DNA from: an uncultured Granulosicoccaceae bacterium | Lineage (GTDB): Bacteria; Pseudomonadota; Gammaproteobacteria; Granulosicoccales; Granulosicoccaceae | Assembly: GCA_937958675.1 (NCBI GenBank) | Contig: CALGND010000027.1 | Location: 1 to 64,000, forward strand | Reading direction: 5' to 3' | DNA: 64,000 bases | Shown here: piece after piece, positions 19,790 through 28,840 of the stretch | Numbering within the stretch: position 1 is the stretch's first letter | Layout: every line of letters starts with the position of its first letter | The notes under the pieces: generated by a model | The model's input: the letters and a program-made list of their open reading frames with translations, nothing else | What the model was told of the DNA's origin: nothing | Databases searched by the model: none | Position numbers and translations under genes: made by a program

Positions 19790-20268
19790 TCACGAAAATT
19801 TTGAAACTGCAACGGCACGCCAAGTTCGGCGTCTTTTAATAAGGCCATAGCGGCCTGAAGATCATCGCGTTTTTTGCCAGTGACTCGTAGCTGCTCACCC
19901 TGTACTTGAGCTTGCACCTTGAGCTTTGACCCTTTGATGACTCCGACGGCTTTTTTTGCCGTTTCCTTATCGATGCCCTCCTTTACGGTTATCAGTTGTT
20001 TTACACCTTTGCCCGATGGGGCAACCTTTCCAGCATCTAGACAGGCTATATCAATGCTGCGCGCTGTGAGCTTCTGATAAATGACCGGGTGCATCTGCTG
20101 CACCTGAAAATCACTATCAGCTTGTAAAGAAATGGCGCCGTCAGCGACCTTGATTTCAGCACCTGAGCCTTTAAAGTCAAAGCGATTGCTGATTTCGCGA
20201 TGAGCTTGATCGATTGCATTAGTGAGTTCGTGCTGATCAACTTCTGAGACAACGTCGAATGTAGGCAT
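19786..20268 (-). CDS. yajQ: YajQ family nucleotide-binding protein
   Basis: A 160-residue YajQ-like protein; in other bacteria members bind nucleotides, in some cases cyclic di-GMP. The start is the ATG at 20268 (MPTFDVVSEVDQHELTNAID), with an AGGAG ribosome binding site upstream; the open frame extends further but without homology. It contains NRFDFKGSGAEIKV and ends LGVPLQFQNFRD, as does the family. It diverges from pdxH and overlaps the rsmJ stop. Confidence 0.95.
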   Translation of the reverse strand: MPTFDVVSEVDQHELTNAIDQAHREISNRFDFKGSGAEIKVADGAISLQADSDFQVQQMHPVIYQKLTARSIDIACLDAGKVAPSGKGVKQLITVKEGIDKETAKKAVGVIKGSKLKVQAQVQGEQLRVTGKKRDDLQAAMALLKDAELGVPLQFQNFRD

Positions 20269-20334
20269 GGGTGCTCCTGTTGGCACCGTGATTGGTGCTG
20301 TGGTTGCTATGTTAATATTCTGCATCAATAATAT

Positions 20335-20997
20335 ATGAAACTTCAACCGCATATGAGCGATAAAAATCTTATCGAGCAACGCCGAGACTATTCAATCGAC
20401 AGTCTTAGCGCTTCGCAGCTCAATAGTTCGCCAGTACAACAATTTGAACACTGGTTGGCTGATGCACGTGACGCGAAGCTAATTGATGCTACTGCAATGA
20501 TGCTCAGCACATCAGGTGCTGACTCGCAGCCACGTTCAAGAGTGGTGCTACTTAAAGCATTTGATGATGCAGGCTTTTGCTGGTACACCGATCAGCAAAG
20601 CCAAAAGGGCCAAGATCTACAAGAAAACCCCCTTGCTTGCTTGTTATTTTATTGGCGGGAACTTGAGCGCCAAGTGCGTATTGAAGGAACTGTACAAAAA
20701 CTAAGCGGCAGCGATGCCGATCACTACTTTAACTCTCGTCCAGAAGGCAGTCGATTCAGTGCAGCTTCATCACATCAATCTCGCGTAGTTGAAAACCGCG
20801 CTCAGCTGGAAGCTGGCGTTAAGTCTTTACACGAGCAGTATCCTGAAGGAAACGTGCCTCGCCCTGATCGATGGGGTGGATATCAACTGAAGCCATCTCG
20901 TTTTGAGTTTTGGCAAGGTCGTGATGATCGGCTTCACGATCGCTTTATTTACACAGCATCTAATAGCGAATGGTGTATTCAACGGCTCTCGCCATAA
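20335..20997 (+). CDS. pdxH: Pyridoxamine 5'-phosphate oxidase
   Basis: PdxH is the FMN-dependent enzyme that oxidises pyridoxine 5'-phosphate or pyridoxamine 5'-phosphate to PLP. The protein aligns throughout with E. coli PdxH (218 residues): RRDYSIDSL, SRVVLLKAFDDAGF, FYWRELERQVRIEG, WGGYQLKPSRFEFWQG and the C-terminal LHDRFIY with IQRLSP. The start is ATG at 20335 (220 residues) or at 20353 (214). PdxA in this window acts earlier in the same pathway. It is followed nine bases later by the DUF1499 gene. Confidence 0.95.
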   Translation: MKLQPHMSDKNLIEQRRDYSIDSLSASQLNSSPVQQFEHWLADARDAKLIDATAMMLSTSGADSQPRSRVVLLKAFDDAGFCWYTDQQSQKGQDLQENPLACLLFYWRELERQVRIEGTVQKLSGSDADHYFNSRPEGSRFSAASSHQSRVVENRAQLEAGVKSLHEQYPEGNVPRPDRWGGYQLKPSRFEFWQGRDDRLHDRFIYTASNSEWCIQRLSP

Positions 20998-21006
20998 GTT
21001 ATCACC

Positions 21007-21477
21007 ATGTCTAAATTAATTATCGCGATCGCTGTTTTATTGAGTCTGTTCGCTTTACTGCGTATTGGCATAACGTTTGTGTCGCGCACGACTGCTATCG
21101 GTGGCATTCAATCTGTTAACGACAACGAGCAGCTTGGCGACTGTTCAAAAAAACCGAACTGTCAAGGGTCTCAATCCAGCCGTATAAACCAGAAAGTCGA
21201 TGCCTTACCAATAGCACTTGGCACTAGCGATGCAATGTCAACACTCGCATCAGCGATAACCGAGCTAGGTGGAAAAATCGAGCAGCAACAAGGTAATTAT
21301 TTACACGCTACTTTTAAGACAACACTTATGGGATACACCGATGATGTCGAATTGCTTGTTGATGTTGCGGCAAGTGAAGTCCAGATACGCAGCGCATCAC
21401 GGCTTGGCCACAGTGATTTAGGTGCTAACAAAAAACGCATAGACACCATTCGTCAGCATCTGACTAATAGGCTTTAA
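21007..21477 (+). CDS. DUF1499 family membrane-anchored protein
   Basis: A 156-residue protein with an N-terminal membrane anchor or signal (residues 3-25) and a DUF1499 domain: DCSKKPNCQGSQ, a variant of the family's CPxxPNCVSS box, and IRSASRLGHSDLGANKKRI near the C-terminus. The function is not known. It follows pdxH by nine bases and converges on the histidine kinase gene. Confidence 0.8.
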   Translation: MSKLIIAIAVLLSLFALLRIGITFVSRTTAIGGIQSVNDNEQLGDCSKKPNCQGSQSSRINQKVDALPIALGTSDAMSTLASAITELGGKIEQQQGNYLHATFKTTLMGYTDDVELLVDVAASEVQIRSASRLGHSDLGANKKRIDTIRQHLTNRL

Positions 21478-21480
21478 CGC

Positions 21481-23295
21481 TTATACTGCAGCAGCTGGTC
21501 GCTCGCCTCCAAACACCCAATGCAACAACATGAAATGCAGTTTGTCAGCCTCTAGAGGCTTACTGACATAATCGTTCATCCCAGCAGCCAAACACTTTTC
21601 TCTATCGCCTTTCATAACATTGGCTGTTACCGCTACGATAGGTATTTTCTCTCCGCGTTCACGGGCTATTTGTGTGGCGCTCAATCCATCCATCACGGGC
21701 ATTTGGCAATCCATAAACAAGATGTCGTATTCGGATAAGGCCAAGGCCTCTAAGGCTTCCTCACCGTTTTCAACCATGGTTACCGAGCAATCAAAACCTT
21801 CTAACATTGTTTCGATCACCGCTTGATTGATCGGATTATCTTCGGCGACGAGCACATTTGCTGGCAACATTGTCGCGGTTTGATCGTTTAGCGGTTCCTC
21901 AACAACCTGCTCTTCGCCATGCGCTAGCAACGCATCGTTCAGCGGTATTTCAACGAAAAACTTTGAACCCTCACCCAGGGTACTCTCTACACTGATGTGA
22001 CCATCCATAAGTTCGGTAAAGCTTTTAGCGATGGATAGACCTACACCACTGCCGCCGTATTTACGCGTTATTGAACCATCACCTTGTCGAAATACTTCAA
22101 ATATCGATTGCTGGTGTTCAGCCTCAATACCGATACCACAATCGGCGACACAAAAACGTAGGCTAGGACCGGCCACGCGCGAACCACTCTCACTTGAAAG
22201 CATAACCGACAGCTCGACAGCACCTCGGTCAGAAAACTTAATGGCATTATTAAGCAGGTTAGACAGTACCTGTTCTAAGCGGTGTTTATCACCGTGGATC
22301 ATAGTAGGCACAGCAGCGCCGATGCGCAGTGTTATTTTATGCCCATCGCTTTCGTTGTTGTCTCGAAGTTGCTTATTTAGGTCGGCCAATAAGCGATGCA
22401 AATTGAAATCAGCTTGATTCAGCTCGTAGCTACCCGACTCCAAAGTAGATACGTCAAGCAACTCATTAATTAAGTGAAGCAGCTCTTTACCTGAACTCCG
22501 TAAACTCGTTACCGCACTGGTTTGGTCAACTGATAATTTGGTATTGTGCAGCAATTCGGCCATGCCCAGCATACCGTTGATCGGTGTTCTAATCTCGTGG
22601 CTCATGCGCGCCAGAAATTCGCTCTTCGCAACATTGGCAGCGTTTGCCTGTTCGTTTGCGTTTAGCAGTTCTGCATTGTGTGTTGCCAGATTAGCAGCCA
22701 TGCGCTCGTTGAGTAACGTCAGCTCGATGCTTGACCGCAATTGGGTGTTATAAGCCCTAGCTATCAACACCTGCACTAACATAAATGCAAAGGCCGGCAA
22801 AGCTAACCTAGCCATGCCTTGATCATTGCATGATAACAAGACCAATGCCATTGGCAATTGTGAGGGTATTGCAAAAAAGTAGAATGTAGGCAACCAAGAG
22901 CCACTTGCAGATACGGCACCTACTGATAGCGTTAGCGGTAAGACAATAATGATCAGTTGATCTGATAACGCCAAATCAACAGACCACAATAGCGATAAAG
23001 ATCCCCAGGTGGCACCTGTCAAGCCAACCAGTAGATATTGCACTTTCAAATATTTTCTGACGTTATTGCCTCGTCCCACTACGACCGAAAGCGCAACTCG
23101 ACAAGCAACTAACGCAAGCCCCACAAACAACCAGATAGTGAGCGTTCGACTATCAAGTGAATCTTTTAGCAGCAAAAAACCCACAAGCAGCGCTAGTGTG
23201 CTTATCGCAAGCACACCCAGGCGCTGACGCATATGCATCTCAAGAAGTGCATCATCCAGCTCAATTGGATCTATTTGTGGCGTTGCATCATGCAT
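21481..23295 (-). CDS. Hybrid sensor histidine kinase/response regulator
   Basis: A 604-residue two-component hybrid. Residues about 25-180 form roughly six membrane segments without a large periplasmic loop, so the signal is probably sensed in or near the membrane. HisKA follows, with the phospho-accepting His233 in [16 protein letters not shown], then a HATPase domain (N box [13 protein letters not shown] boxes DCGIGI and GGSGVGL), and a receiver domain from 480 with acceptor Asp529 ([11 protein letters not shown]) and Lys579 (YVSKP). There is no HPt domain and no partner regulator adjacent. I start it at the ATG at 23295; the frame is open back to a TTG at 23394. A CRP-like site lies about 90 bases upstream. 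Confidence 0.9.
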   Translation of the reverse strand: MHDATPQIDPIELDDALLEMHMRQRLGVLAISTLALLVGFLLLKDSLDSRTLTIWLFVGLALVACRVALSVVVGRGNNVRKYLKVQYLLVGLTGATWGSLSLLWSVDLALSDQLIIIVLPLTLSVGAVSASGSWLPTFYFFAIPSQLPMALVLLSCNDQGMARLALPAFAFMLVQVLIARAYNTQLRSSIELTLLNERMAANLATHNAELLNANEQANAANVAKSEFLARMSHEIRTPINGMLGMAELLHNTKLSVDQTSAVTSLRSSGKELLHLINELLDVSTLESGSYELNQADFNLHRLLADLNKQLRDNNESDGHKITLRIGAAVPTMIHGDKHRLEQVLSNLLNNAIKFSDRGAVELSVMLSSESGSRVAGPSLRFCVADCGIGIEAEHQQSIFEVFRQGDGSITRKYGGSGVGLSIAKSFTELMDGHISVESTLGEGSKFFVEIPLNDALLAHGEEQVVEEPLNDQTATMLPANVLVAEDNPINQAVIETMLEGFDCSVTMVENGEEALEALALSEYDILFMDCQMPVMDGLSATQIARERGEKIPIVAVTANVMKGDREKCLAAGMNDYVSKPLEADKLHFMLLHWVFGGERPAAAV

Positions 23296-23663
23296 GTTTT
23301 CATTTTTCTTTGGCGCTGCTTCTTTGACTTGTCCTGCCTTGTATAACGTTAGCGGTTGACGTTTGATTGAGTTACAGCCAAAAGTGTGACCCAAGTCACC
23401 ATTGTTATGACATTAACTAGGATAGAGAGGCGGAGTGTTAACCAGACGAGACTATTAACCCCCCAATCTTCATTACAGAAGGTTTTTGTCTTTATATAAA
23501 GCGGTTCAAGAAAAACAGGACCGGGGACCACAAGAGCGTGGAAGAACCCACAAAGCAGGTATCTCTGGCTTGCTCAAATGACCCGATTAAAGCAAAGTGT
23601 CTGCGTTCGGCCCAGGTAGCAGTCCAACCGCCTCCGTTCGTGCAGGGCCGAACAACCTTCCAC
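23296..23663. other. Non-coding gap with stem-loop, upstream of kinase gene
   Basis: About 370 bases between the kinase start and the lipA stop. I see no convincing coding frame; short open frames here have no recognisable motif. It holds the kinase promoter region with a CRP-like palindrome (23385-23400), and a GC-rich inverted repeat GTTCGGCCC (23605-23613) / GGGCCGAAC (23645-23653) with a 31-base loop. Neither strand shows a T-run after the repeat, so it is not a standard terminator. A small structured RNA is possible but unproven. Confidence 0.5.
23385..23400. promoter_or_regulatory. CRP/Vfr-like binding site
   Basis: TGTGA, six bases, TCACC: one mismatch from the CRP consensus TGTGA-N6-TCACA, flanked by AAG and ATT as in good sites. 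It lies about 90-105 bases upstream of the ATG of the hybrid kinase. Whether this organism has a CRP/Vfr homologue cannot be seen here. Confidence 0.4.
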
Positions 23664-24635
23664 CTAGTTAGTTATTGCCACACCAGCAGCTTGCCTATCT
23701 GCATGATACGAAGAACGTACCATGGGCCCACTGGCGACATGTGAAAACCCAATGCTATCGCCATAAACCGCAAGCTCATCAAATTCGTCCGGATGTACGA
23801 ATCGTTCAACGGCCAAGTGTGCTTTGCTAGGTTGCAGGTATTGTCCTAGAGTGAGCATATCGATGTTGTGCTCGCGCATATCACGCATGACTTCTTTCAC
23901 TTCATCAATCGTTTCACCCAGACCAAGCATTAAACCAGACTTTGTTGGCACCTTAGGAAAGCGCTCTTTGTGGCTAGCTAGTAGAGACAAAGAATATTGG
24001 TAGTCAGAACCCGGCCGACACTGTTTGTATAAGCGCGGAACCGTTTCAAGGTTATGATTAAACACATCAGGCGGATTACCCGCCATTGCCTCTAGCGCTT
24101 TTTCCACTCGGCCACGATAGTCTGGTACAAGCACTTCAACCTGAATGCCCGGACTGGCTTCACGCACAGCTTTTATACACGCATCAAAATGCCCCGCTCC
24201 GCCATCTCTTAAGTCGTCTCGATCAACTGAGGTAATCACAACATAGTTAAGATCCAGCTGGCTTATGGCCTTAGCAAGGTTGGTTGGCTCATCGGGATCT
24301 AAGGGTTTTGGTTTGCCATGAGATACATCGCAAAATGGGCAACGACGAGTACATATATCGCCCATAATCATAAACGTTGCCGTGCCGTGACTAAAGCACT
24401 CTCCTAAGTTGGGGCAGCTGGCTTCTTCACACACCGATGACAATTTCAACTCGCGCATCATGCGCTTAATTTCTATAACACGAGGATTGTTTGGTACGCG
24501 CGCTCGAATCCACTCAGGCTTACGTAATGTAACCTCTTGTGTTGCGACCTTGATAGGAATTCGCGAAAGCTTGGTTGCTCCGCGTTGGTGCCCATCAGGA
24601 TCGTTGCGTGAAGGTGCTGTGTAATCCGTGGTCAT
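23664..24635 (-). CDS. lipA: Lipoyl synthase
   Basis: LipA is the radical SAM enzyme that inserts two sulfurs into protein-bound octanoyl groups. The 323-residue protein has both cluster motifs: the auxiliary [12 protein letters not shown] (CX4CX5C) and the radical [11 protein letters not shown] (CX3CX2C), plus the C-terminal RSSYHA with the serine that ligates the auxiliary cluster. It is downstream of lipB. Its obvious client in this window is GcvH. Confidence 0.97.
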   Translation of the reverse strand: MTTDYTAPSRNDPDGHQRGATKLSRIPIKVATQEVTLRKPEWIRARVPNNPRVIEIKRMMRELKLSSVCEEASCPNLGECFSHGTATFMIMGDICTRRCPFCDVSHGKPKPLDPDEPTNLAKAISQLDLNYVVITSVDRDDLRDGGAGHFDACIKAVREASPGIQVEVLVPDYRGRVEKALEAMAGNPPDVFNHNLETVPRLYKQCRPGSDYQYSLSLLASHKERFPKVPTKSGLMLGLGETIDEVKEVMRDMREHNIDMLTLGQYLQPSKAHLAVERFVHPDEFDELAVYGDSIGFSHVASGPMVRSSYHADRQAAGVAITN

Positions 24636-24706
24636 GTTTATTCAGCCGTCAGTGAGCAATGTAGTCTGTTAGCAAAAAAGCTACGCAGTTATTGTGACAC
24701 AAGCAG

Positions 24707-25279
24707 TTAAGCCGTGGCGTTAGGAATGTGTTGCAACAATGCTTGCAAAAGCCTGTCCATGATCTGTGGCATGTTAACAGTGGCCTCTAGCTTTTTCATG
24801 CTGGTGACCTCTAAACCCGCATAACCACAAGGGTTAATGCCTAAAAACGGTTTTAGATCGGGCGCAACATTTAGAGCCAATCCATGATAGCAACGCCCGC
24901 GACGAATACGTAATCCAAGGGCCGCAATTTTTGCATTATTCACATAAACACCTGGTGCATCTCGTCGGCCCACAGCAGCAATTCCAAAATGCTGCAAGCA
25001 GTCGATCACTGCATTCTCGAGATGGATTACTGTTTCTCTAACGCTTAAGCCTGCGCGTCGTAAATCGAGCAAGGTGTATACCACGAGTTGTTCTGGGCCG
25101 TGGTAGGTAACCTGTCCACCTCGATCAGATTCAACAATCGGTATATTACTCGCATTTAGTATGTGCTCGCGTTTGCCGGCTTGGCCCAAGGTATAGACCG
25201 GTGGATGCTCAACAAACCACAATTCGTCAGAGGTGTCTGGTTCGCGCGCCAAGGTAAATTCGCGCATGGCCGAAAACAC
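24707..25279 (-). CDS. lipB: Octanoyl-(ACP):protein octanoyltransferase
   Basis: LipB moves octanoate from ACP to lipoyl domains. The motifs are complete: EHPPVYTLGQAG, DRGGQVTYHGPEQLVVY, the catalytic Lys in NNAKIAALGLRIRRG, and CGYAGLEVTSM with the catalytic Cys. The frame's first standard start is the GTG at 25279, but homology continues upstream without an ATG, GTG or TTG: the codons before it read IQHLGLVDYQAV, matching the conserved LipB N-terminus. The only plausible start there is a CTG at 25318 that overlaps the ybeD stop as CTGA. The true 5' end is therefore probably 25318 (203 residues). Confidence 0.93.
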   Translation of the reverse strand: MFSAMREFTLAREPDTSDELWFVEHPPVYTLGQAGKREHILNASNIPIVESDRGGQVTYHGPEQLVVYTLLDLRRAGLSVRETVIHLENAVIDCLQHFGIAAVGRRDAPGVYVNNAKIAALGLRIRRGRCYHGLALNVAPDLKPFLGINPCGYAGLEVTSMKKLEATVNMPQIMDRLLQALLQHIPNATA

Positions 25280-25314
25280 AGCTTGGTAATCAACAAGCCC
25301 TAGGTGTTGGATGT

Positions 25315-25599
25315 TCAGAGTGTAAAAAGCACGCGCGCATCCTCGCGCAATGTGCTGTAAACCCGTTCATATTGTGCAGCGTCACTTGCTTTAAAGTGCA
25401 CGGTAACCGAGAGGTATTTTCCGCCACTACTTTCACGAGCGTCCGTTCTACTCGGTTTTTGCGGTGCAATAATTGGCGATACTAGGCCAATAATAAACGC
25501 TTCGAAATTGTTGGCATTCAACCCCATCGCCTTGATCGACATATCCGCAGGATAGGTAATCAGATCAGATAATTCTTGAGGGGAGTCCTTTTCGCTCAT
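25315..25599 (-). CDS. ybeD: YbeD/DUF493 family protein
   Basis: A 94-residue member of the UPF0250/DUF493 family: ITYPADMSIKAMGLN, SSGGKYLSVTVHF and the end YSTLREDARVLFTL. The small ACT-like fold has no established function, but its position between the dac carboxypeptidase gene and lipB is conserved across gammaproteobacteria, suggesting a link to lipoate metabolism. Its ATG overlaps the stop of the dac gene. Confidence 0.93.
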   Translation of the reverse strand: MSEKDSPQELSDLITYPADMSIKAMGLNANNFEAFIIGLVSPIIAPQKPSRTDARESSGGKYLSVTVHFKASDAAQYERVYSTLREDARVLFTL

Positions 25600-26783
25600 C
25601 TAAAATATCGCATAATCGAATGTTTCATGCGAACCAATATGTTGCCCTCTTCAACTTTTTTCAATGCCAGTAAGGGCACTTCGCCAACGACTTGGCTATC
25701 GGCAGTCAAAACAGAACGACCTAGCTCTTGGCCTAGACGCGCAGGCGCTTTAATGTAATCGCTCACCTCTATCTGGCTGTGTAAGGTTTCGAACGCATCG
25801 CGTGGCAAGGTAACGAATAAATCTTCTGCCACGCCTAACGGTATGGAACTTTGCTTACCCATCCAAATTTGCGCTTCACTAACCAACTCACCCGCTGCAT
25901 AGATTTGCTCAGTTCGGAAAAAACGAAACCCATAATTGAGCAACCGTTGACTTTCGGCAATGCGGGTTTTGTCGCTTGCTGTGCCAAGAATGATACTTAT
26001 TAGGCGCATGTTTTCACGCTTTGCAGATGCAACCAGGCAATAGCCTGCAGCATTGGTATGGCCCGTTTTCATTCCATCCACAGATGCATCACGACCTAAC
26101 AAGGAGTTACGATTTTTTTGTGTAATGTTGTTATAGGTATATTCGAGTTGAGAATAGATTGTGTAGAGCTCGGGGAAATCGCGAATTATCGCCCGTGCAA
26201 TGATGGCTAAATCCGATGCGGTTGTGTAGTGGTTGTCGTCAGGCAAACCTGAAGCGTTCATGTAGTTAGAGTGATTCATACCTAGTTTTGCGGCGACACG
26301 GTTCATGATGTCGACAAACCCTGCTTCACTGGCACCAATATGCTCAGCCAAGGCCACGCTGGCATCATTACCTGATTGAACAATCAAGCCCCTTAATAGC
26401 TCATCTACCGTAGCAGTTGTGCCTGCTTCTACAAACATGCGCGAACCTGGCATTGCTTGCGCTTCTTCGCTGATAATGACTGGATCGGAACTACTAATGT
26501 TGCCACGCGCTAATTCCTGCGCAACAATATAGGCCGTCATCATCTTGGTCAGGCTGGCTGGCTCCATCCGCTGGTCGGGATTTTTTTCAGCTAGCACCGC
26601 GCCACTTGTAAAATCAACCAGCAGATAGCTCTCTGCAGATAATTGGGGTGGAGCTGGCAGCGGCGCCGCCTGAACACCAAACCCCAAAGAGAAGAGCGTT
26701 GGCAATAGGCACAATATGCCTATAGATCGAAAAAATGACCAAGTTTGTCGCTGGATAGTGCCTGGGATAGTGCTAGAAAACAT
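25596..26783 (-). CDS. dacC: D-alanyl-D-alanine carboxypeptidase (PBP5/6 type)
   Basis: A penicillin-binding protein that trims the terminal D-Ala from peptidoglycan stem peptides. From the ATG at 26783 it has 395 residues, with a signal peptide and the three active-site motifs SLTK (EPASLTKMMTAY), SGN (VQSGNDASVAL) and KTG (DGMKTGHTNAAG). The C-terminal beta domain and a basic amphipathic tail (VRMKHSIMRYFR) anchor it to the inner-membrane outer face. dacA or dacC naming cannot be separated by sequence alone. The ybeD gene overlaps its 3' end by four bases. Confidence 0.93.
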   Translation of the reverse strand: MFSSTIPGTIQRQTWSFFRSIGILCLLPTLFSLGFGVQAAPLPAPPQLSAESYLLVDFTSGAVLAEKNPDQRMEPASLTKMMTAYIVAQELARGNISSSDPVIISEEAQAMPGSRMFVEAGTTATVDELLRGLIVQSGNDASVALAEHIGASEAGFVDIMNRVAAKLGMNHSNYMNASGLPDDNHYTTASDLAIIARAIIRDFPELYTIYSQLEYTYNNITQKNRNSLLGRDASVDGMKTGHTNAAGYCLVASAKRENMRLISIILGTASDKTRIAESQRLLNYGFRFFRTEQIYAAGELVSEAQIWMGKQSSIPLGVAEDLFVTLPRDAFETLHSQIEVSDYIKAPARLGQELGRSVLTADSQVVGEVPLLALKKVEEGNILVRMKHSIMRYFR

Positions 26784-26863
26784 CAACAATCGTTCCGGTT
26801 GGAAGTAACAACATCGCTTGCGCGCAGTTAGTGTAAATGATTTGACGCTAGGAAGCGCCCTAC

Positions 26864-27745
26864 TTAAAATCGAGCCTTCAAGGTATAGCCGTCTATTCCG
26901 CTTGACGCTAGGGTGTCTACTAACCGTTTAGCTTCACCGCTTGATTCCATCGGACCCACTAAAACTCGATAAAGTTGCGAATTAACATCGTGGTTGATCG
27001 AACTTCGTACAGCTAGCGTCGAACTCAGCGTTTCAAGCAGCGCGCTTGCATTAGCGGCGTCCTTAAACGCACCCAACTGAACCACCCACCCATAGCGATT
27101 CTCTTCGCCTACCGACCCAGGAACCTCATCTGGGGTCACCTCTGGAGGCGCTTCAGGGGTAGCGACATCTTGCAGTACAACTTGCTCCCCACCATCACGC
27201 ACGGCCTCACTCAAGGCTGTTATTTCAACATTAGCTGTACCCGTGTCGTATATACCCAGCTCCCTCGCCGCAGCGAATGACAGATCTATGATTCGGCCTT
27301 CTATAAAGGGGCCACGATCGTTCACTTTTACTATCAATTCCTGGCCGTTATCGAGATTAGTGACTTGCACATAAACCGGAAGTGGTAGGTTTTTGTGCGC
27401 AGCGGTCATGGCATACATGTTGTATTTTTCACCACTGGCGGTATCGCGGCCATGAAACTTGCTGCCGTACCAAGATGCTATGCCTCGCTCGGTAAACCCC
27501 TCTGCACTCTCCAGAACGGAATACTGTTTACCAAACACCGTGTAAACAGATGCGTTACCAGAGCGCGAGCGCGGTAAATCTTGCACTTTGTGGCTTGGGG
27601 AGTTACCGAGCGCAACAAAGGCACCTGGCCCGTCTGCGGAGCCCCTAGAAGGCGTGCCACAGGCTGACAAGACCAAGCATGCAATGCTCAGACAAACCAT
27701 ATTTTGCACGGGTAGTCGTAACGTGTTTTTCAGGATCACAGGCAC
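26864..27745 (-). CDS. rlpA: Septal lytic transglycosylase RlpA
   Basis: RlpA cleaves naked glycan strands at the division septum. The 293-residue lipoprotein has a lipobox LSAC (Cys29), a double-psi beta-barrel (GIASWYGSKFHGRDTASGE, VKVNDRGPF, IDLSFAAARELG) and a C-terminal SPOR domain (GWVVQLGAFKDAANA to YTLKARF) that targets it to septal denuded glycan. The start is GTG at 27745; an ATG at 27700 would leave a short leader without positive charge. It sits between mltB and the dac gene in the classic cell-wall cluster. Confidence 0.94.
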   Translation of the reverse strand: MPVILKNTLRLPVQNMVCLSIACLVLSACGTPSRGSADGPGAFVALGNSPSHKVQDLPRSRSGNASVYTVFGKQYSVLESAEGFTERGIASWYGSKFHGRDTASGEKYNMYAMTAAHKNLPLPVYVQVTNLDNGQELIVKVNDRGPFIEGRIIDLSFAAARELGIYDTGTANVEITALSEAVRDGGEQVVLQDVATPEAPPEVTPDEVPGSVGEENRYGWVVQLGAFKDAANASALLETLSSTLAVRSSINHDVNSQLYRVLVGPMESSGEAKRLVDTLASSGIDGYTLKARF

Positions 27746-27754
27746 TAGGAAAAT

Positions 27755-27779
27755 AAGCTGATCGGGATCAGATCAGCTT
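27755..27779 (-). terminator. Hairpin after mltB, before rlpA
   Basis: A perfect nine-base inverted repeat AAGCTGATC / GATCAGCTT with a seven-base loop. On the minus strand it is followed by TATTTTCC, a short T-rich stretch. It could terminate mltB transcripts, or act as a leader structure for rlpA, whose GTG is ten bases further on. The T-run is weak, so termination strength is uncertain. Confidence 0.45.
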
Positions 27780-27843
27780 GAATTATAGGTGAGCCGTCAG
27801 TCCCTGCACGGACCATTTCTGAACAAGTTGCTAATCAATGACG

Positions 27844-28830
27844 CTATTGAACGGCTTGACTAAGTTGATGCACCGCCAGCGCGTACATGCGGCTATGGTT
27901 ATACCGAGTGATGACGTAAAAATTAGGGTAGCCAACCCATGTTTCTTTGCCTTGTTTCCCGTCAAACTGCATCACGCTGACATCTTCAGTGGTGTCTGCA
28001 CTGAAGCCAAGCGCTTTTAGTGCTTTAGGCGACACAGAAGGCTTTAGCGACTTGGTCACAAGCTTGGTTGCGCTGGCAGCCGAGCGGTCAGATACGGCCC
28101 ACGGCTCTGTGATCAGGGCTCCCTGCTGCCAACCATGTACGCTAAGGTAATTAGCAACCGAACCTATCGCATCGACGGTGCTAGTGAGTAAATCTCGTTT
28201 GCCATCACCATCAAAATCCACTGCATAACGGCGATAACTACTGGAAATAAACTGAGGCCAGCCCATTGCACCTGCATAGCTGCCCTTAATTTGGGTCATG
28301 TCCCAGCCTTCCGAGTGACTTAAAATTAAAAACTCGGTGAGCTCCTGCTTAAAGAATTTACTCCGTGGCGGGTAATCAAACGCAAGCGTGGCTACTGCCT
28401 CAAGCACGCTGTACTTACCAGTAATGCGCCCATAATACGTCTCAACACCGATAATCGCCGTTATCACACTGGCCGGTACGCCATGAGTGGCTTCGGCACG
28501 CGCTAAGGTATCAGCGTGCTCTTGCATAAACTGCTTGCCCTGCTCGATGCGCTTTGCCTTGATAAAAATTGGCCGATAATCAGCCCACGTTAAGGTTTTT
28601 TCGGCCGGGCGCGAAATAGCGTCTAAGACGGTTTGTTGCGGTTCAATCGTATTAAACACCTCCTGCAGTTTTTGTCTCGGCAAATCATGCTCATTGGCAA
28701 TTTGATCAATATATTGCTGTACCTCTTTGCGTTCACCATAAGGTGCGGCATAGGCTGCAGTGCTTACTGTTAATACAAGGGAAATTATTACGCTCACAAT
28801 TGCAATAAAGTGCTTGGTCATTGTTGTCAT
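27844..28830 (-). CDS. mltB: Lytic murein transglycosylase B
   Basis: A 328-residue soluble, periplasmic MltB/SltB-type transglycosylase (GH103). The catalytic Glu lies in TAIIGVETYYGRITG; the family motifs SYAGAMGWPQFISSSYR and VDFDGDGKRDL follow. The N-terminus is a signal peptide ending STAAYA, without a lipobox cysteine, so it is secreted rather than lipid-anchored (unlike E. coli MltB). It begins 10 bases downstream of ung on the same strand. Confidence 0.94.
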   Translation of the reverse strand: MTTMTKHFIAIVSVIISLVLTVSTAAYAAPYGERKEVQQYIDQIANEHDLPRQKLQEVFNTIEPQQTVLDAISRPAEKTLTWADYRPIFIKAKRIEQGKQFMQEHADTLARAEATHGVPASVITAIIGVETYYGRITGKYSVLEAVATLAFDYPPRSKFFKQELTEFLILSHSEGWDMTQIKGSYAGAMGWPQFISSSYRRYAVDFDGDGKRDLLTSTVDAIGSVANYLSVHGWQQGALITEPWAVSDRSAASATKLVTKSLKPSVSPKALKALGFSADTTEDVSVMQFDGKQGKETWVGYPNFYVITRYNHSRMYALAVHQLSQAVQ

Positions 28831-28840
28831 ATCAACTTTT

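Noticed and set aside
23538-23744. A 68-codon plus-strand open frame between the kinase and lipA
   Set aside because: No ribosome binding site or recognisable motif; it runs antisense into the lipA 3' end and covers the stem-loop region.
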